A stretch of 64,000 bases of DNA from Myotis daubentonii (lineage: Eukaryota; Chordata; Mammalia; Chiroptera; Vespertilionidae), in the NCBI RefSeq assembly GCF_963259705.1, contig NC_081844.1, positions 105,922,671 through 105,986,670 of the forward strand, read 5' to 3'. Under the pieces are notes generated by a model, which searched no databases, was not told where the DNA came from, and saw only the letters and a program-made list of their open reading frames with translations. This document shows positions 46,795 to 57,854 of this stretch, piece by piece; the stretch's first letter is position 1; every line of letters begins with the position of its first letter. The translations under genes and the position numbers were made by a program.

Positions 46795-47552
46795 TACCAA
46801 GTTCATTTCAGAAATACTATAAAGATTTAAATCTCTAAATCCCACCTCTCAGAGGCAACAGTTTTTAACATTCTATGTACATCCTTCTAGGCTTACACAA
46901 ACCTACAGTCTTCTCAGTGCTCATTAACATTTCTTAATCCATTTAAGAATTCTGCCTGAGTATAACAGCAAATTTATCTGTCCATATCCCCCAACTACAC
47001 CTTCTCCAGTTCTTAAAACCAGGCAATCTGCACATCAATCGCTTCAGGGTACAGCCATGCAGGATTACCAAGCACAGCTGACAGCTGGAAAGGGCCGCTC
47101 TGCCAGGAGTTCGCCAGTGGCTCTCACTGTCCTGCCATTCTGAGAGCCAAACTCCAGGCTCTGCCGCTCTCCTGATGAGCAATGACTTCTCTCTGGTCGA
47201 CTCGTTTACAGGAGCCATGTGTTTCCTAAGTATCTTCCTAGCTTTCTGGGACTACAATTTTCTCTATCCTTTCTGGTTTTAAATCCATTATTCTTAGTGG
47301 GGAAGAAAAAAAGATAAGTGAAAATATGCTGTATTTTTACTACACAATCTATCCCAAGGAGACAGACAGTCCCTTCATTCTTCATACTGCTGCTCCAAAT
47401 ACTTAATTGTGTTTGTTCCAACTCTCCCAGATTACTTAACCGTTTTGGACAATTTTACATTATTCAGGGTTTTTGCCCTCTTGATACCATTCTCAAAGGT
47501 TCTGGCTACTTTTTTTGTGACCGTGTCCCTTTTTTCCATCTTTCTGACCACA

Positions 47553-48074
47553 TCTATAATAATGAAAGGGTGATATGCTAATTAGACCAAACGTCATTGT
47601 CATTCCGGATGAAGCCAGGGCCAGAGCGAAGCCCAGGTCCCAGGCGCCTGCCGGTGGTGGCCAGAGGAAAGCAGCCCGGGTCCCAGGTGCCTGCCGGTGG
47701 TGGCCAGAGGAAAGCAGCCCAGGTCCCAGGCGCCTGCCGGTGGCGGCCAGAGGAAAGCAGCCCGGGTCCTGGGCGCCTGCCGGTGGCGGCCAGAGGAAAG
47801 CAGCCCGGGTCCTGGGCGCCTGCCGGTGGCGGCCAGAGGAAAGCAGCCCGGGTTCCAGGCGCCTGCCGGTGGCGGCCAGAGGAAAGCAGCCCGGGTCCCG
47901 GGTGCCTGCCGGTGGCGGCCAGAGGAAAGCAGCCCGGGTTCCAGGCGCCTGCCGGCGGCAGCCAGAGGAAAGCAGCCCGGGTCCCAGGTCCTGGGTGCCA
48001 GAGGGAAGCCGGTGCCGGCAGCCAGGAGAAGGAAGGCCTACTCTTGCACAAATTTTCGTGCATCGGGCCTCTAG
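47553..48074 (+). mobile_element. HeliBat-like non-autonomous Helitron
   Basis: It starts TCTATAATAATGAAAGGGTG after an A and ends with 'ttcgtgcatcgggcctctag', the HeliBat 3' end, including the terminal palindrome-like 'tgcacaaattttcgtgca'. 'atgctaattagaccaaacgt' is typical HeliBat 5' sequence. The interior is a 43-bp minisatellite. No coding capacity; frames on both strands come from the tandem repeat. Confidence 0.88.
47641..47990. repeat. 43-bp minisatellite inside HeliBat, 8 units
   Basis: The landmark GCCTGCCGG recurs at 47646, 47689, 47732, 47775, 47818, 47861, 47904 and 47947, exactly 43 bp apart. Units differ by a few substitutions (tggtgg/tggcgg, tcccagg/tcctggg). Confidence 0.96.
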
Positions 48075-49317
48075 CTTGTTTATAATCAGGGACATACATC
48101 CACGGGTAATCACAGGGGCTTCTCCTTGTGCCTCTTCACTTCCAGGACTGACAAACTATTCATCAGAATCTCTTAGCCGGCTTTAACCGTATTTCCTTTT
48201 AGAATCTTGACCCACGGGCTAATCCACTTAGGTTGGGGAGGCTAATAAGAGGTTATTACGGAGCCAGATACAGAACAGGCACTCAGTACGTGTCAGGCTG
48301 TATTCCTCCTCTCACCCCCAAGTCCCCAAAGGCTTATGAGGCTGATATTGTCGGCCAAGGCAGCTAAGCAGTGTTCCCTTCCTTATTTTCTGAGAGAAAA
48401 CATTACACATCCCCTCCAGCAAAGTGCGAAGCCCCCTCTAATATCCTGGCCACCCCCCGCAGCCACGCAGACCTTGTCACTTTCTGGCTCCAGCCTAGTC
48501 AGGTGAGGCAGGCGGTCCGTGTGCCTGGAGGTGTTAAACGAAGCATTCTCTGACCCGCTGTCTGCCTCTCCCTCACCCTATCCTGCTGAGACTTCCCATC
48601 TCCCACCACCACCCCCTTCCCGAGGCAACAACACATTCGGGCCCCAGAAAGTGAGGCCAGAGCGCTGCGCTCACAAAGCTGAAGAAGTGCTGCTGTGGCT
48701 AATTATAGGCACCAGATGAAGGTCTGGAAAAATTTCAACAATAAATTAAAACAATTAAAAGGCACAAATTTCAAAGCTCAATATATAAATAACACTGTAT
48801 CAAAATGAAACTCAAATGTGAAATGTCAGTTCAATGCCCTTGACTACAGCCAGTTCTAACACAGCTGCTTAGATCATACAATTACAGAAACTTTTATTAT
48901 TTTAGAAACGTATTTCAAAGAACAGCTGCAAAGAAGCTTGGTCCCCACCCACCCCTGCTGTCCCTTCCCCCTTCCCAATCACAGATCTTCGTCCTTGTGA
49001 AATCTGAAGTTATAAACCAAAACAAAAAAAACAATGCAACTGCTAAGAGCAGTCCGTCACTGGGAGCCTTTAACCTGGAATATCGTGACCTAAGGATCCA
49101 GGCAGAAATGAAGAGAAATTATGCTCAGGTCACAAAGTCCAACGTTCTGTTGTTTCAACAAAGTGCCACACACACCTACCTATATGATGTCAGGATGAAT
49201 CAATACGGAAATTAGTGGGTGAATAATTAAAACTTCCTGGCAATAAATCTTATTACCAGAGAAGCAGGTGTTTCCTGTCTCTGGGCTTTTTCTTTTTCTA
49301 TTTTTTTCAAGCTGCCA

Positions 49318-49715
49318 TCCTCAGAATACCCACCAGATGCCAGGCATATTATATACATTCTTTCATCTTCACAATATCCCATAAAGTATTATTGTTATTA
49401 TTATTACTAGAGGCCTGGTGCATGATCAGGGCAGGGTAGGGACTGCGGGGGGAGGGGGGGGGGCCTCCAGGGCGTGTCCGGCCCATCTCGCCCAGTCCCA
49501 ATCGCTGGACCCCAGCAGCAAGCTAGCCTACTGGTCGGAGCATCTGCCCCCTGGTGGTCAGGGCGTGTCATAGCAACTGGTCGAATGGCCGAATGAACGT
49601 CAGACACTTAGCCTATTAGGCTTTTATTATACAGGAGCATTATTCCCACACAGATAAGGAACCTGAGGTTCTGACAAGTGGGCTCACACGCCTATTAAGA
49701 GGTTCTCTCAAGCCA
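49318..49715 (-). repeat. MIR split by a HeliBat element
   Basis: The left piece 'ccagatgccaggcatattat' (to about 49406) and right piece 'acagataaggaacctgaggt' (from 49650) are consecutive parts of one reverse MIR. Confidence 0.65.
49407..49636 (-). mobile_element. Short HeliBat-like Helitron in MIR
   Basis: The minus-strand 3' end 'caggcctctag' is at 49407-49417 and 5'-type text ('tataataaaagcctaatagg') at the other side. About 230 bp. The exact 5' base is uncertain because the flanking base is C rather than the expected A. Confidence 0.75.
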
Positions 49716-52008
49716 GTGACCACAGCTGTTTCACTGGGGCGGGCTGGTTCTCTGGCCCTGCTTCCAGCCCAAAGCCTGAGCTTCACCCTGGTTCTTCCAC
49801 ATCCCCAGAGACCTTAGATCTAGTCTCTGTCCACACTGATTTATCATCCTTCCTTGGGGATAAAACAAATGAACAAACCACAGCCAAGAAGTGAAATGTT
49901 TCAAAAGTCTTAATTGCTTAGACACCTCACCAAAGGGATCACCAATGCTTATCATCCTTTAAGTACAATCTGCCTCTACTTCAAACGGTATAAAATTCCC
50001 CTTTAACAACAGTTCTTACAAACCACAAACTTAGCCTGCAGAAATTGACATTGCAGACTAAACATTTACCATGATTTTTAGAAAAGCATATCATAATTAT
50101 CACTTTTTCCACTGAACCAAAAGGAGCCAGAAACCACAAACATTTTTCCATTTTTCTCTATACTAACAGGTATGTTATTCACATAAGCATCAAAAAGTTA
50201 AAATGATAGGCAATTTTTACAGAATTCTGACAATCAAAAGAAGTCTTAAGGTGACTGTCAATGTCAGCAGAGTAAAAATTCAAACTCAAAATCATCTACA
50301 TAAAAGTTAAACACCAAAGTAGAATAATAAGTTGCTCCACACATTATTAAATCCAAGTATGAACATATATGTGGACCTGTTTCTCCCACAATGCTCTTAA
50401 GTTTGGGTCTGTGTTAAGGAACTAATGCCAGGTTTAATTCAAGTCTACCAGACACTAACTAACACAATCTACTGGGCCAGCTTGTCCCCAGCTATTAGAG
50501 TCCTACGTATGATATATACTGACATATGTATATATGTTCAGATCAAATCCTGTTAAAACAAAAACAAATAGTATTTTAACAAAAATATTTCCATGTCCCA
50601 GCCAATGGCCCATTCATTTCATGTAATATTCAATACCACAAAATTCCACTTTAACAGAAAATGGACAATACCTTAAAATTTGCTGTAATGAAAACTAGAT
50701 CGTGTGCAATTATACTAACCATAGCTATACACATAACACATGTTCATCTGTTCTGTCTCTTCTCCAAGACTGCACACTCCTCAAGGAAAGGAGCTGCCTC
50801 TGAACTAGACTCTACAAGTCAGGAGAACAACAGTGCCACCTCGTGGATATTCTGTAAACATGTTTGAGAAGTAAATTATAGGGGAAAATAAGACCCAACC
50901 AGTAGAAAGCAAACAAAAATTAATCTGTAAAAAGATTTGCTTAAGAAAAATGGAGGCATAGCTTCGTTTAGTTGAAAGCACTGATGAGGAATAAGCACAA
51001 TCACCAACTTTAGAATCACCCTGACTTTTCTTGCTGAGAGCAGCAGCCTGAGTCAGTAGGAAGGCTTGGACGACGGGGGTTCTGAGATCTGGCACTGCCC
51101 ATACAGAGACCTGTGTCCCATGTCCATTCATCGTACCTAAACACACCTGTAATATTCAAATTCCCTCCGTCTCATACAATTAAAGCCTTACCTTTTTCTG
51201 TCTCTCCCATAATTAACAACAAATATTACTGAATTGTGTTGTATTCTATACTTAAGGCAAATTTAAGGAATTTTCCAAAGTAACCTTAGCTATACCTTAC
51301 TTCAGCCTTTGCACTAACTTCAACCTGTACCATCACCTGCACACTCACCACAATGACCAAGATCAGATGTAAGTAAGATCCATTTCCTCTGATCCTTGGC
51401 TTCCTAGTCTACACAAGGAGAAAGGGGACCAAGTGATGGCTAAGATTCCTTTCTACTCAGAAGTACTACAATTCTAGAAAGAGAGGGGTCATATTTTGCT
51501 TTTTAGGAATACGAATGAGTGAAATGGGGCAAACAGTGCTATATTTCAGCATAAAAACAACAGAGTCCCTTTCCCCTTAAACACACCCATGGTACAAGCT
51601 TTGGAAGAGGGATTAGAAATCAGAAGCTGGCCTGCCAATGTGCAGCCCCAGGTGTCAGGTCTGAGACGTAAGCCCAGGTCCTGTTTGCTGGGACAATGCC
51701 TGGAACATGGAGTCCGGATGCACTCACACCACAGTCAGGCTAAGCAAGGAGCTGCTCCTTGAGGGGCCACCCGGAAGCTCTGACAGGGCAGAAGTGGTAG
51801 CAATGGCACTGGTTAACCCTGGCTATTTCTAGGCTTGCCCTGGTATGGCAGTTGTAATTCCCAGACTACAATGACCATGGTAGAGGAAAACGCTCTGGCC
51901 AGCATTCTCTTCAAGAATGAAATATTTCTATCTTACCTAGCCAGACATAAATTTAAAAATGAAGATGAAGATGAAGAAGAGAGAAAGAGATGGAGAGAAA
52001 AAAATAGA

Positions 52009-52037
52009 AGTGAATGAATGAATGAATGAATGAATGA
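52009..52037. repeat. (GAAT)n simple repeat
   Basis: About seven GAAT units in a row. Confidence 0.9.
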
Positions 52038-53070
52038 GAAATAGAAAATCAAAGGGGGCTGAATAGGCAGAGAGCGATTTTCGGAGCAGGGCGACTGTTT
52101 CGTATGATACTATAATGGTAGATACATGTCAGTATACATTTATCAAAGCCCACCCGATTAAAACACCAAGAGTAAATCCTAACGTCAAGTGTGGACTGTG
52201 GGTGACAATGACGTGCTCCTATAGGTCCCTGTATTGGAACAAATGTACGACTGTGGCGTGGGATGCTGACAGCGGTGAAGGCTGTGTGTGCGCGCGCACG
52301 CGTGGGCGGTGGAGGAAGGTGAAGATACGCGAACTCTCTGTACCTGAAACTATTCTAAAAAGCAGTCTGTTTCTGGAGGCCCTCAGTAGACTGGGCTGCA
52401 GACGGGGCTGGAACCTCCTGCTTCAGCGAGATCGTGTGTCTCCAGTATCACCTCAGTGAACAGGGAGTCCGGTCTGTACCCTGAAGGAGTCTGATCCTGT
52501 GGGACAACAGACCCGCTCGGCCCATCCAGCTCACCCAGATGATAAATACTCTCGACACCGAATCACCATCAAGAAACGTTTCAAGGTGCTGATGACCCAG
52601 CGACCGCACCCCGTACTGTGAAGGTCCCTTAAATTTCATGTCTCTCCTGCCACCTGTGACCCCTGAGACTTTCTGAAACCAAGCTTTTCAGTCTGTGAGC
52701 CTTGAAGCCTTCTTACCACCCTGGCTCTTTGGAATCGGTGTCATTACCTTTCATCATGCTTCTGTGAAGCAATCATGGCAGCACCCCCTTAAAGGGAACA
52801 AGTTTGACTTTTTCATATTTTGACTGCCACGTTATTAAAATGATTCAAAGAGCTCTTATTTTTAAAAAAAAAAAAAAGTAGTCTATTTCTAAAAAATTCA
52901 AAGTAAACTTAACCGGAAGAGCAGGGGTGGGGAGCGTGCACACAAGCAAGCAGGGTGTTGAGTAAGGATGCAGAAATAAGTTTTGAGAAATGTAATGGAG
53001 ACATGCTATCAGTTTTCTCAGTATGTTCTGACATTCCCGAAGTGTTACTTTATTCATTTACTTTTAATAC

Positions 53071-53410
53071 TCACCCGAGGACATGCTTTTATTGATTTTA
53101 GAGAGAGGAAAAGGAAGGGAGAGAGGGAGGGAGGGAGGGAGGGAGGGAGGGAGGGAGGGAGGGAGGGAGGGAGGGAGGGAGGGAGAGAGGGAGAGAGGGG
53201 GAGAGGGGGAGAGAGAGAGGGGGGGAGAGAGAGAGAGAGAGGGAGAGAGAAACACGAATGTGAGAGAGAAACCTCGATCAGCTGTCTCACGTCTGGGATC
53301 AAACCTGCAGCCTGAGTATGTGAGTATGTGCCCTGACCGGGAATGGAATCCAAGACCTTTCCGCATCCTAGACAATGTTCCGACCAACTGAGCCACACTG
53401 GCCAGGGCCC
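53071..53410 (-). mobile_element. Ves-type SINE with expanded (GGGA)n
   Basis: In reverse: 'tcacccgaggacatgctttt' tail, then the purine tract (53103-53250, mainly GGGA units), then 'gtgccctgaccgggaatgga' (B-box complement) and 'ctgagccacactggccaggg' head. The GGGA run is a microsatellite grown from the SINE tail. Confidence 0.9.
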
Positions 53411-53797
53411 TCAGTGTCACTTTAGATGCCAGTGAACATCCTAAACTTCCCAAACACAGAGTATGGGACAAACTGTTCCTTTAAGAACAAATTAGTTATA
53501 AAGACAGAATGCAGATTATATCTAGACTACATCAAAATAAATATCACAGCATTAATCATGAAACAAGTTCAAGGAAACATACTGTTGACCATGATCCACA
53601 CCACTCATCACAGACACTGCCTTCACTTCCTAGAGACGCTAGATCTGAACTGGTCTTCAAATGCCACAGAGGAAAACACAGTGGCCCCGCAGTGCGGCCT
53701 CGCACTGTCCTCTGTCATCCGCTCGTCCCACAGACGCCTTGGCAGAGCTGGCCAGGCCCTGGGCCGGCGTCCCTCCACGGGGAAGACAGGCCGTTAC

Positions 53798-54023
53798 CTG
53801 GTAACGCGGTGATGAAGTCCCGCTGCAACATGGGCTTCAGGTAGGAGTTAATGTGTCCATGCTGGTAATGACACATCCGGGAAATCAGGTGCTCCACAAA
53901 TTCCACTTGATCTGATTCCGACCACTGGTCAAAATATTTAATACACAAGTCTTTTTCTTTTTGATAGTTTCCTTCTGATGGCCTCTTTCTGGAGACGATC
54001 ACAGACGATGTTCCATTACTTAT
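53798..54023 (-). CDS. FBXW11: FBXW11 exon, D (dimerisation) domain
   Basis: 226 nt between acceptor 'ttctaaaatag' and donor 'gtaacggcct'. It encodes residues 37-111 plus one base of Glu112: [20 protein letters not shown], then [55 protein letters not shown]. The part from about residue 56 to 107 is the helical D domain that mediates homo- and heterodimerisation of beta-TrCP proteins. The basic SRKRPS segment lies before it. ISNG is the common join point after the alternative upstream exons of human isoforms. Phase 0 start. Confidence 0.97.
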
Positions 54024-54435
54024 CTATTTTAGAAATACACACACAAACATAATTAGTTTGACAAGGAAAAGAAATCTAATTGGTATTTCATTAGAAACAT
54101 TTTTCACTCTGTGTATTTAATCTTAAAATGCCAGTTTTACCCTAAAGCCACTCAATCCTTTATTAATTCACTCAGAAAATAATTAAAACTGTATTCAGAG
54201 CCCGTATCCTCTAATGAGTCTCAAAGGTAAATGCCAAAGTTACAGCTACTGCTAACGCTCAATGGTGTCTTAAATCATCATTCTCTAATGCTTATTCCCA
54301 AGCCATGCTGTTATCAGATAACTGTTAGAGATGACCATTTTAGGAAAACTGCTCCACTTGGCAAAGTGGCAACTGATTGACTATTAATAGTTTTACTTCC
54401 TCAAAGCTGAAAGTTAATGCTTGATTGGTCTATGC

Positions 54436-54670
54436 CAGTGATGGTGAACCTTTTGAGCTCGGCGTGCCAGCATTTTGAAAAACCCTAACTTAACTCTGGT
54501 GCCGTGTCACATATAGAAATTTTTTGATCTCTGCAACCATAGTAAAACAAAGATTTGTATTTTTGCTATTTATTTTATATATTTAAAAGCCATTTAACAA
54601 AGAAAAATCAACCAAAAAAATGAGTTCGCGTGTCACCTCTGACACACGTGTCATAGGTTCGCCATCACTG
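54436..54670. mobile_element. Non-autonomous hAT element, CAGTGATGGCGAACC family
   Basis: Termini 'cagtgatggtgaacctttt' and 'aggttcgccatcactg', with a perfect 8-bp duplication GTCTATGC at 54428-54435 and 54671-54678. Subterminal 'gcgtgtcacctctgacacac' and an AT-rich centre. 235 bp, no transposase. Confidence 0.92.
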
Positions 54671-54682
54671 GTCTATGCCAAA

Positions 54683-54855
54683 GGTTCCCACACTTGGGTG
54701 TTCATCAGAATAACAAAGGGCTTGTTAGCACGCAGACTGGCGGCCCCACCAGAGACGTTCTGACTCCTGGGTCCGGAGTGGAGCCCAACAACTGCAGTGC
54801 CAACAAGCTCCCAGTAATGCTGACGCTGAGGACCACTCTCTGAAAACCGCTGGTC
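54683..54855. repeat. MER-type hAT-Charlie relic
   Basis: Weak inverted ends ('aaaggttcccacacttgggt' and 'ctctctgaaaaccgctgg') enclose 'gggcttgttagcacgcagac' and 'gcccaacaactgcagtgcca', the usual layout of small MER elements such as MER58 or MER20. Family not resolved. Confidence 0.45.
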
Positions 54856-55255
54856 TATCAAACGGAGAAACACGAAACAATGGCATCTAAAAAGCTTCAT
54901 TTTATTTATTTTGTCTTAATTTTTATTGCTCAAAGTATTACATATGTCCCCATTTCCCCTCTCCAGCCCGCCCCGCCCCCCACCCCAGCCTGCACTACCC
55001 TATTGTCTGTGCCCATGGGTTATACATATATGCATACAAGGTTAAAAAGTTTTGTTCTACCAAACAGTTTGGATCTCCATATTGTTGCCAGGCCTAAAAA
55101 CTGCTGGCAAAACTTTAGACTTTCACTCCCTTCTTTTGTTCACCTACTCAGAAGGTTCTTTCCCTTATATAGTAGGCTTATGGATATCCCATACTCCTAT
55201 AGTAGCTGCATTTCTCATCAAATCTACACAGTCCTAGTATAAAACCAGTATTTTT

Positions 55256-55612
55256 TAAAATATATTTTTATTGATTTCAGAAAGGAAGGGAGAGGGAGAA
55301 AGAGATAGAAACATCAATGATGGCCGTAACCAGTTTGGTATACCTTGGTTGTGGGCACAACCCCAGTAGGAGGTGTGCAGGAGGCAGCTGATCGATGTTT
55401 CTCTCTCATCGATGTTTCTAACTCTCTATCTCCCTTCCTCTCTGTAAAAAATCAATAAAATATATTTTAAAAAAAAGAAAAAAGAAACATCAATGATGGC
55501 TGTCTCCTGCATGCCCCCTACTAGGGATGGAGCCTGGGCATGAAGCCTTGACCGGAATTGAACCCAGGACCCTTCAGTCCGCAGGCCAACACTCTATCCA
55601 CTGAGCCAAACC
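55256..55612 (-). mobile_element. Ves-type SINE (outer) with a SINE inserted
   Basis: The reverse SINE runs from 'tttttattgatttcagaaag' through 'gaccggaattgaacccagga' to 'ctgagccaaaccggct', interrupted by the plus-strand SINE at 55325-55482. Confidence 0.88.
55325..55482 (+). mobile_element. Ves-type SINE (inner), internally deleted
   Basis: 'cgtaaccagtttggt' jumps directly to 'ataccttggttgtgggcaca', losing about 70 bp that normally contain the rest of the A box and the B box. The 3' tail is complete. An 18-bp target duplication (AGAAACATCAATGATGGC) lies at 55307-55324 and 55483-55500. Confidence 0.92.
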
Positions 55613-56349
55613 GGCTACGGTGAAAAACAAGTATGTTTTTTAAAAATTGAAATTAAATGCAATGCACCTGGACAATAACATAAAAACATCTAAACCCCTA
55701 GACTGAAGCCACAACTGCTACTGATCTATGAGGCTCAGTAACTTCCCTGTTTAAAAACAAAGTAACCTCAACGCTTCTGTCAAACATTGGCCAAGCTATC
55801 TGCCCATCACTCCTCTGATGGCGCCTTCATGTGCAATACCAGAAGGATTAACCTAAGAGAACCTTGAAAACTGCAGAGCTGCATTACAAACACCATCATG
55901 CCATTAGGAGCTTCCCTCGGAAGTCTTTCATAGAAAGAAGCAAGAGCTTTTGTTACAGTTTGTGCCCTAAAAGAAAGTCGACTGAACCCATTCCAGAAAG
56001 ACATCCTTTGTAAATTTCCAAAGGAGTCTCTGGCCTTCCTTGATAAAATCTTAGAAACCTTTCCTGTAATAAGAAAGTTCCTATGTCCACATTCAGAGGT
56101 ATGAAGTCAGAAGGCATTTATCTCCCATCTCAATTATCTTAACCACCTCCTCGTCTAGGAATGTTTTCCCCTTGTAAACTGGGTGAGGGACAGCTCACTG
56201 ACACTGGGCACCACCAGAGGGCAGCCTTACACAGAAGTTTTTGATGTTGCTTTTAGTAAGACATTCAGAACAAAAATCAGCACTCAAAGACGATCAAATG
56301 AAGTGAAAATCCTTCTCTGTGGTCAATATTGACTGATATAAGGAGCATC

Positions 56350-56620
56350 TTTGATACTTTTAAGCATAAGGATGTTCACCATAATGTTTATAATCCAGAA
56401 AAATTAGAACTGCCCAATCACAGGCAACAGGTTTAAGCAAATTATAATATATCTACATCAAGTGCTATAAGGTAGCCATTAAAATTAGTTTATAAAATAA
56501 GATTTTAATAACAAGAGAACACTTTTATAAATAATATTAAGGAACAAAAGATGAGATGCAGAATTTTATATAGCATAATCACAATAATTTACGTGAACAC
56601 ACCAGGGAAAAGTTAAGAAG
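56350..56620 (+). repeat. Possible old L1 3' remnant
   Basis: 'gatgttcaccataatgttta', 'caggtttaagcaaattataa' and 'gctataaggtagccattaaa' resemble the 3' ends of ancient L1M copies. Confidence 0.45.
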
Positions 56621-57791
56621 ATTTATGAGTGTGTTAAAAGTGCCTAATCTTGAGAAAGAAAACGATATATGTTTTCCTTCCCCTCCTTTACTATACTTTT
56701 TCATAATAACTTGCCAAATAATTGCTTTCCCAACAGGTTAAATATAAGGATGAAATGCATTTATGTACTGCTTTATACTTTACAAAATACTTTCATAACC
56801 ATTATCTCATTTGATAAGCAAACGGGTTATTATTTCATTTATAGAAAGGCTCCCCACCATCTACCCTCCCTAGCATTGGTATACCATTAACTAGTTGACT
56901 AAAAGACAGATAAACGATCAACTGAAAGCCAGTATTAACACTGAATTGCAAAATCAATAATAAGTGAAGGTAATCCTATTGCAGATACAGATGTGAAGGA
57001 GGAAACAGAAGGCAGTCTGCACACAGTTCCCCAAACCAGCGGCAAGACTCCGGCAAGACTCTGGACCACCTGCGGGGCCCAGAAGAGCTTCCTGGCCTTG
57101 TTTTATTTTGTTTCGTTTCATCTTAAATGTGTTGGGGATACTTCACTCTTCCTAACTAATCTACCCTTTTGTTTCAGATCAAATGAACCTAGAGAATTTT
57201 GTAAACATTACTCTCTTCAGATTTAGATTTGTTGTGCCTTTGTGCCCTCATGAAGGGAAAAATGATTTGTACCATCATGACTGATGGAATCCTCAAATCA
57301 TGAAACTTTACATGCCCCGTCCCCTTTACCTCACCACAAAAAACTATGGGATTGGGAGGAAAACTGGCAAACTGAGAGAGAGCCCGGAGAGAAGGAAACT
57401 GAGTTTAGAAGGAAAGGGCAAACCAATAGGAAATGACGAAGAACGATGGGACCAGGGAGACACAGGCCTCAGTGCCTATAAACTGGTGTGTGGTAGGTGC
57501 CATGCTGGTGACAAGACACCACCACTGTCCATCTCTGACTTAGACAGTGGACACAGAACATTTTAGGCCACAGTCACTTCAGCATCTTTGTGAAAATTCC
57601 AAAATCTTTACTATTCATAATGACACATCCCTAAGGATCAGAAGATAAATCAGGGTGAGCTCTGAAACTAGTAAAATTACATGCAAAAAACACAGAACTG
57701 CTTGGCTCTTGTTTTCATGAGGGCATGAGCTGAGGGGCACCTTGTCTAGAGTGAGTCAACTGCTCTCTGATCTGTGCGCAGTCATTCCTAC

Positions 57792-57854
57792 CTGCCAAAG
57801 AGTATTTTTCTTGGGGGACTCATCTTCATTTTGATCCTCCATAACTGAAGTGTT
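57792..57854 (-). CDS. FBXW11: FBXW11 alternative N-terminal exon
   Basis: 63 nt, exactly 21 codons, phase 0 at both ends. Acceptor 'tccccccttag', donor 'gtaggaatga'. It encodes NTSVMEDQNEDESPKK followed by NTLWQ, the exon present in the 529-residue human isoform and absent from the 508-residue one. It is acidic and probably disordered. Being in phase, it can be included or skipped without shifting frame. The preceding first coding exon (15 residues in human) is not in the window, so the 5' end of the gene and its promoter lie beyond 64,000. The initiator codon used by this isoform is therefore not seen. Confidence 0.95.

Larger units (their letters stand above)
45142..53797 (-). other. FBXW11 intron (8.7 kb)
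   Basis: Contains MIR pieces, three HeliBat insertions (46.3, 47.6 and 49.4 kb), a short GAAT repeat and a Ves SINE with a GGGA tract. About 49,720-52,000 and 52,040-53,070 are AT-rich with no repeat or gene recognised. Confidence 0.85.
54024..57791 (-). other. FBXW11 intron (3.8 kb)
   Basis: Carries a hAT element (54436), an old MER-type hAT relic (54683), nested Ves SINEs (about 55,256-55,612) and a possible L1 relic (56,350). An open 65-codon minus frame at 55807-56004 has no recognisable similarity. 56,650-57,790 is unassigned. Confidence 0.8.

Noticed and set aside
47575..48186. 203- and 206-codon frames on opposite strands
   Set aside because: They are translations of the 43-bp tandem repeat inside a HeliBat element.
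55807..56004. 65-codon minus-strand frame in an FBXW11 intron, possible alternative exon
   Set aside because: Its sequence does not match any FBXW11 isoform segment I know, and no clear splice sites frame it.
25421..57854. BTRC (beta-TrCP1) instead of FBXW11
   Set aside because: Several diagnostic residues (VWSTST, HHNEA, FSNGL, MASATD, the [10 protein letters not shown] tail) and the NTSVMEDQ exon fit FBXW11, not BTRC.
25421..57854. Processed pseudogene
   Set aside because: Every exon has GT-AG borders, frames join without error, and there is no stop or frameshift.
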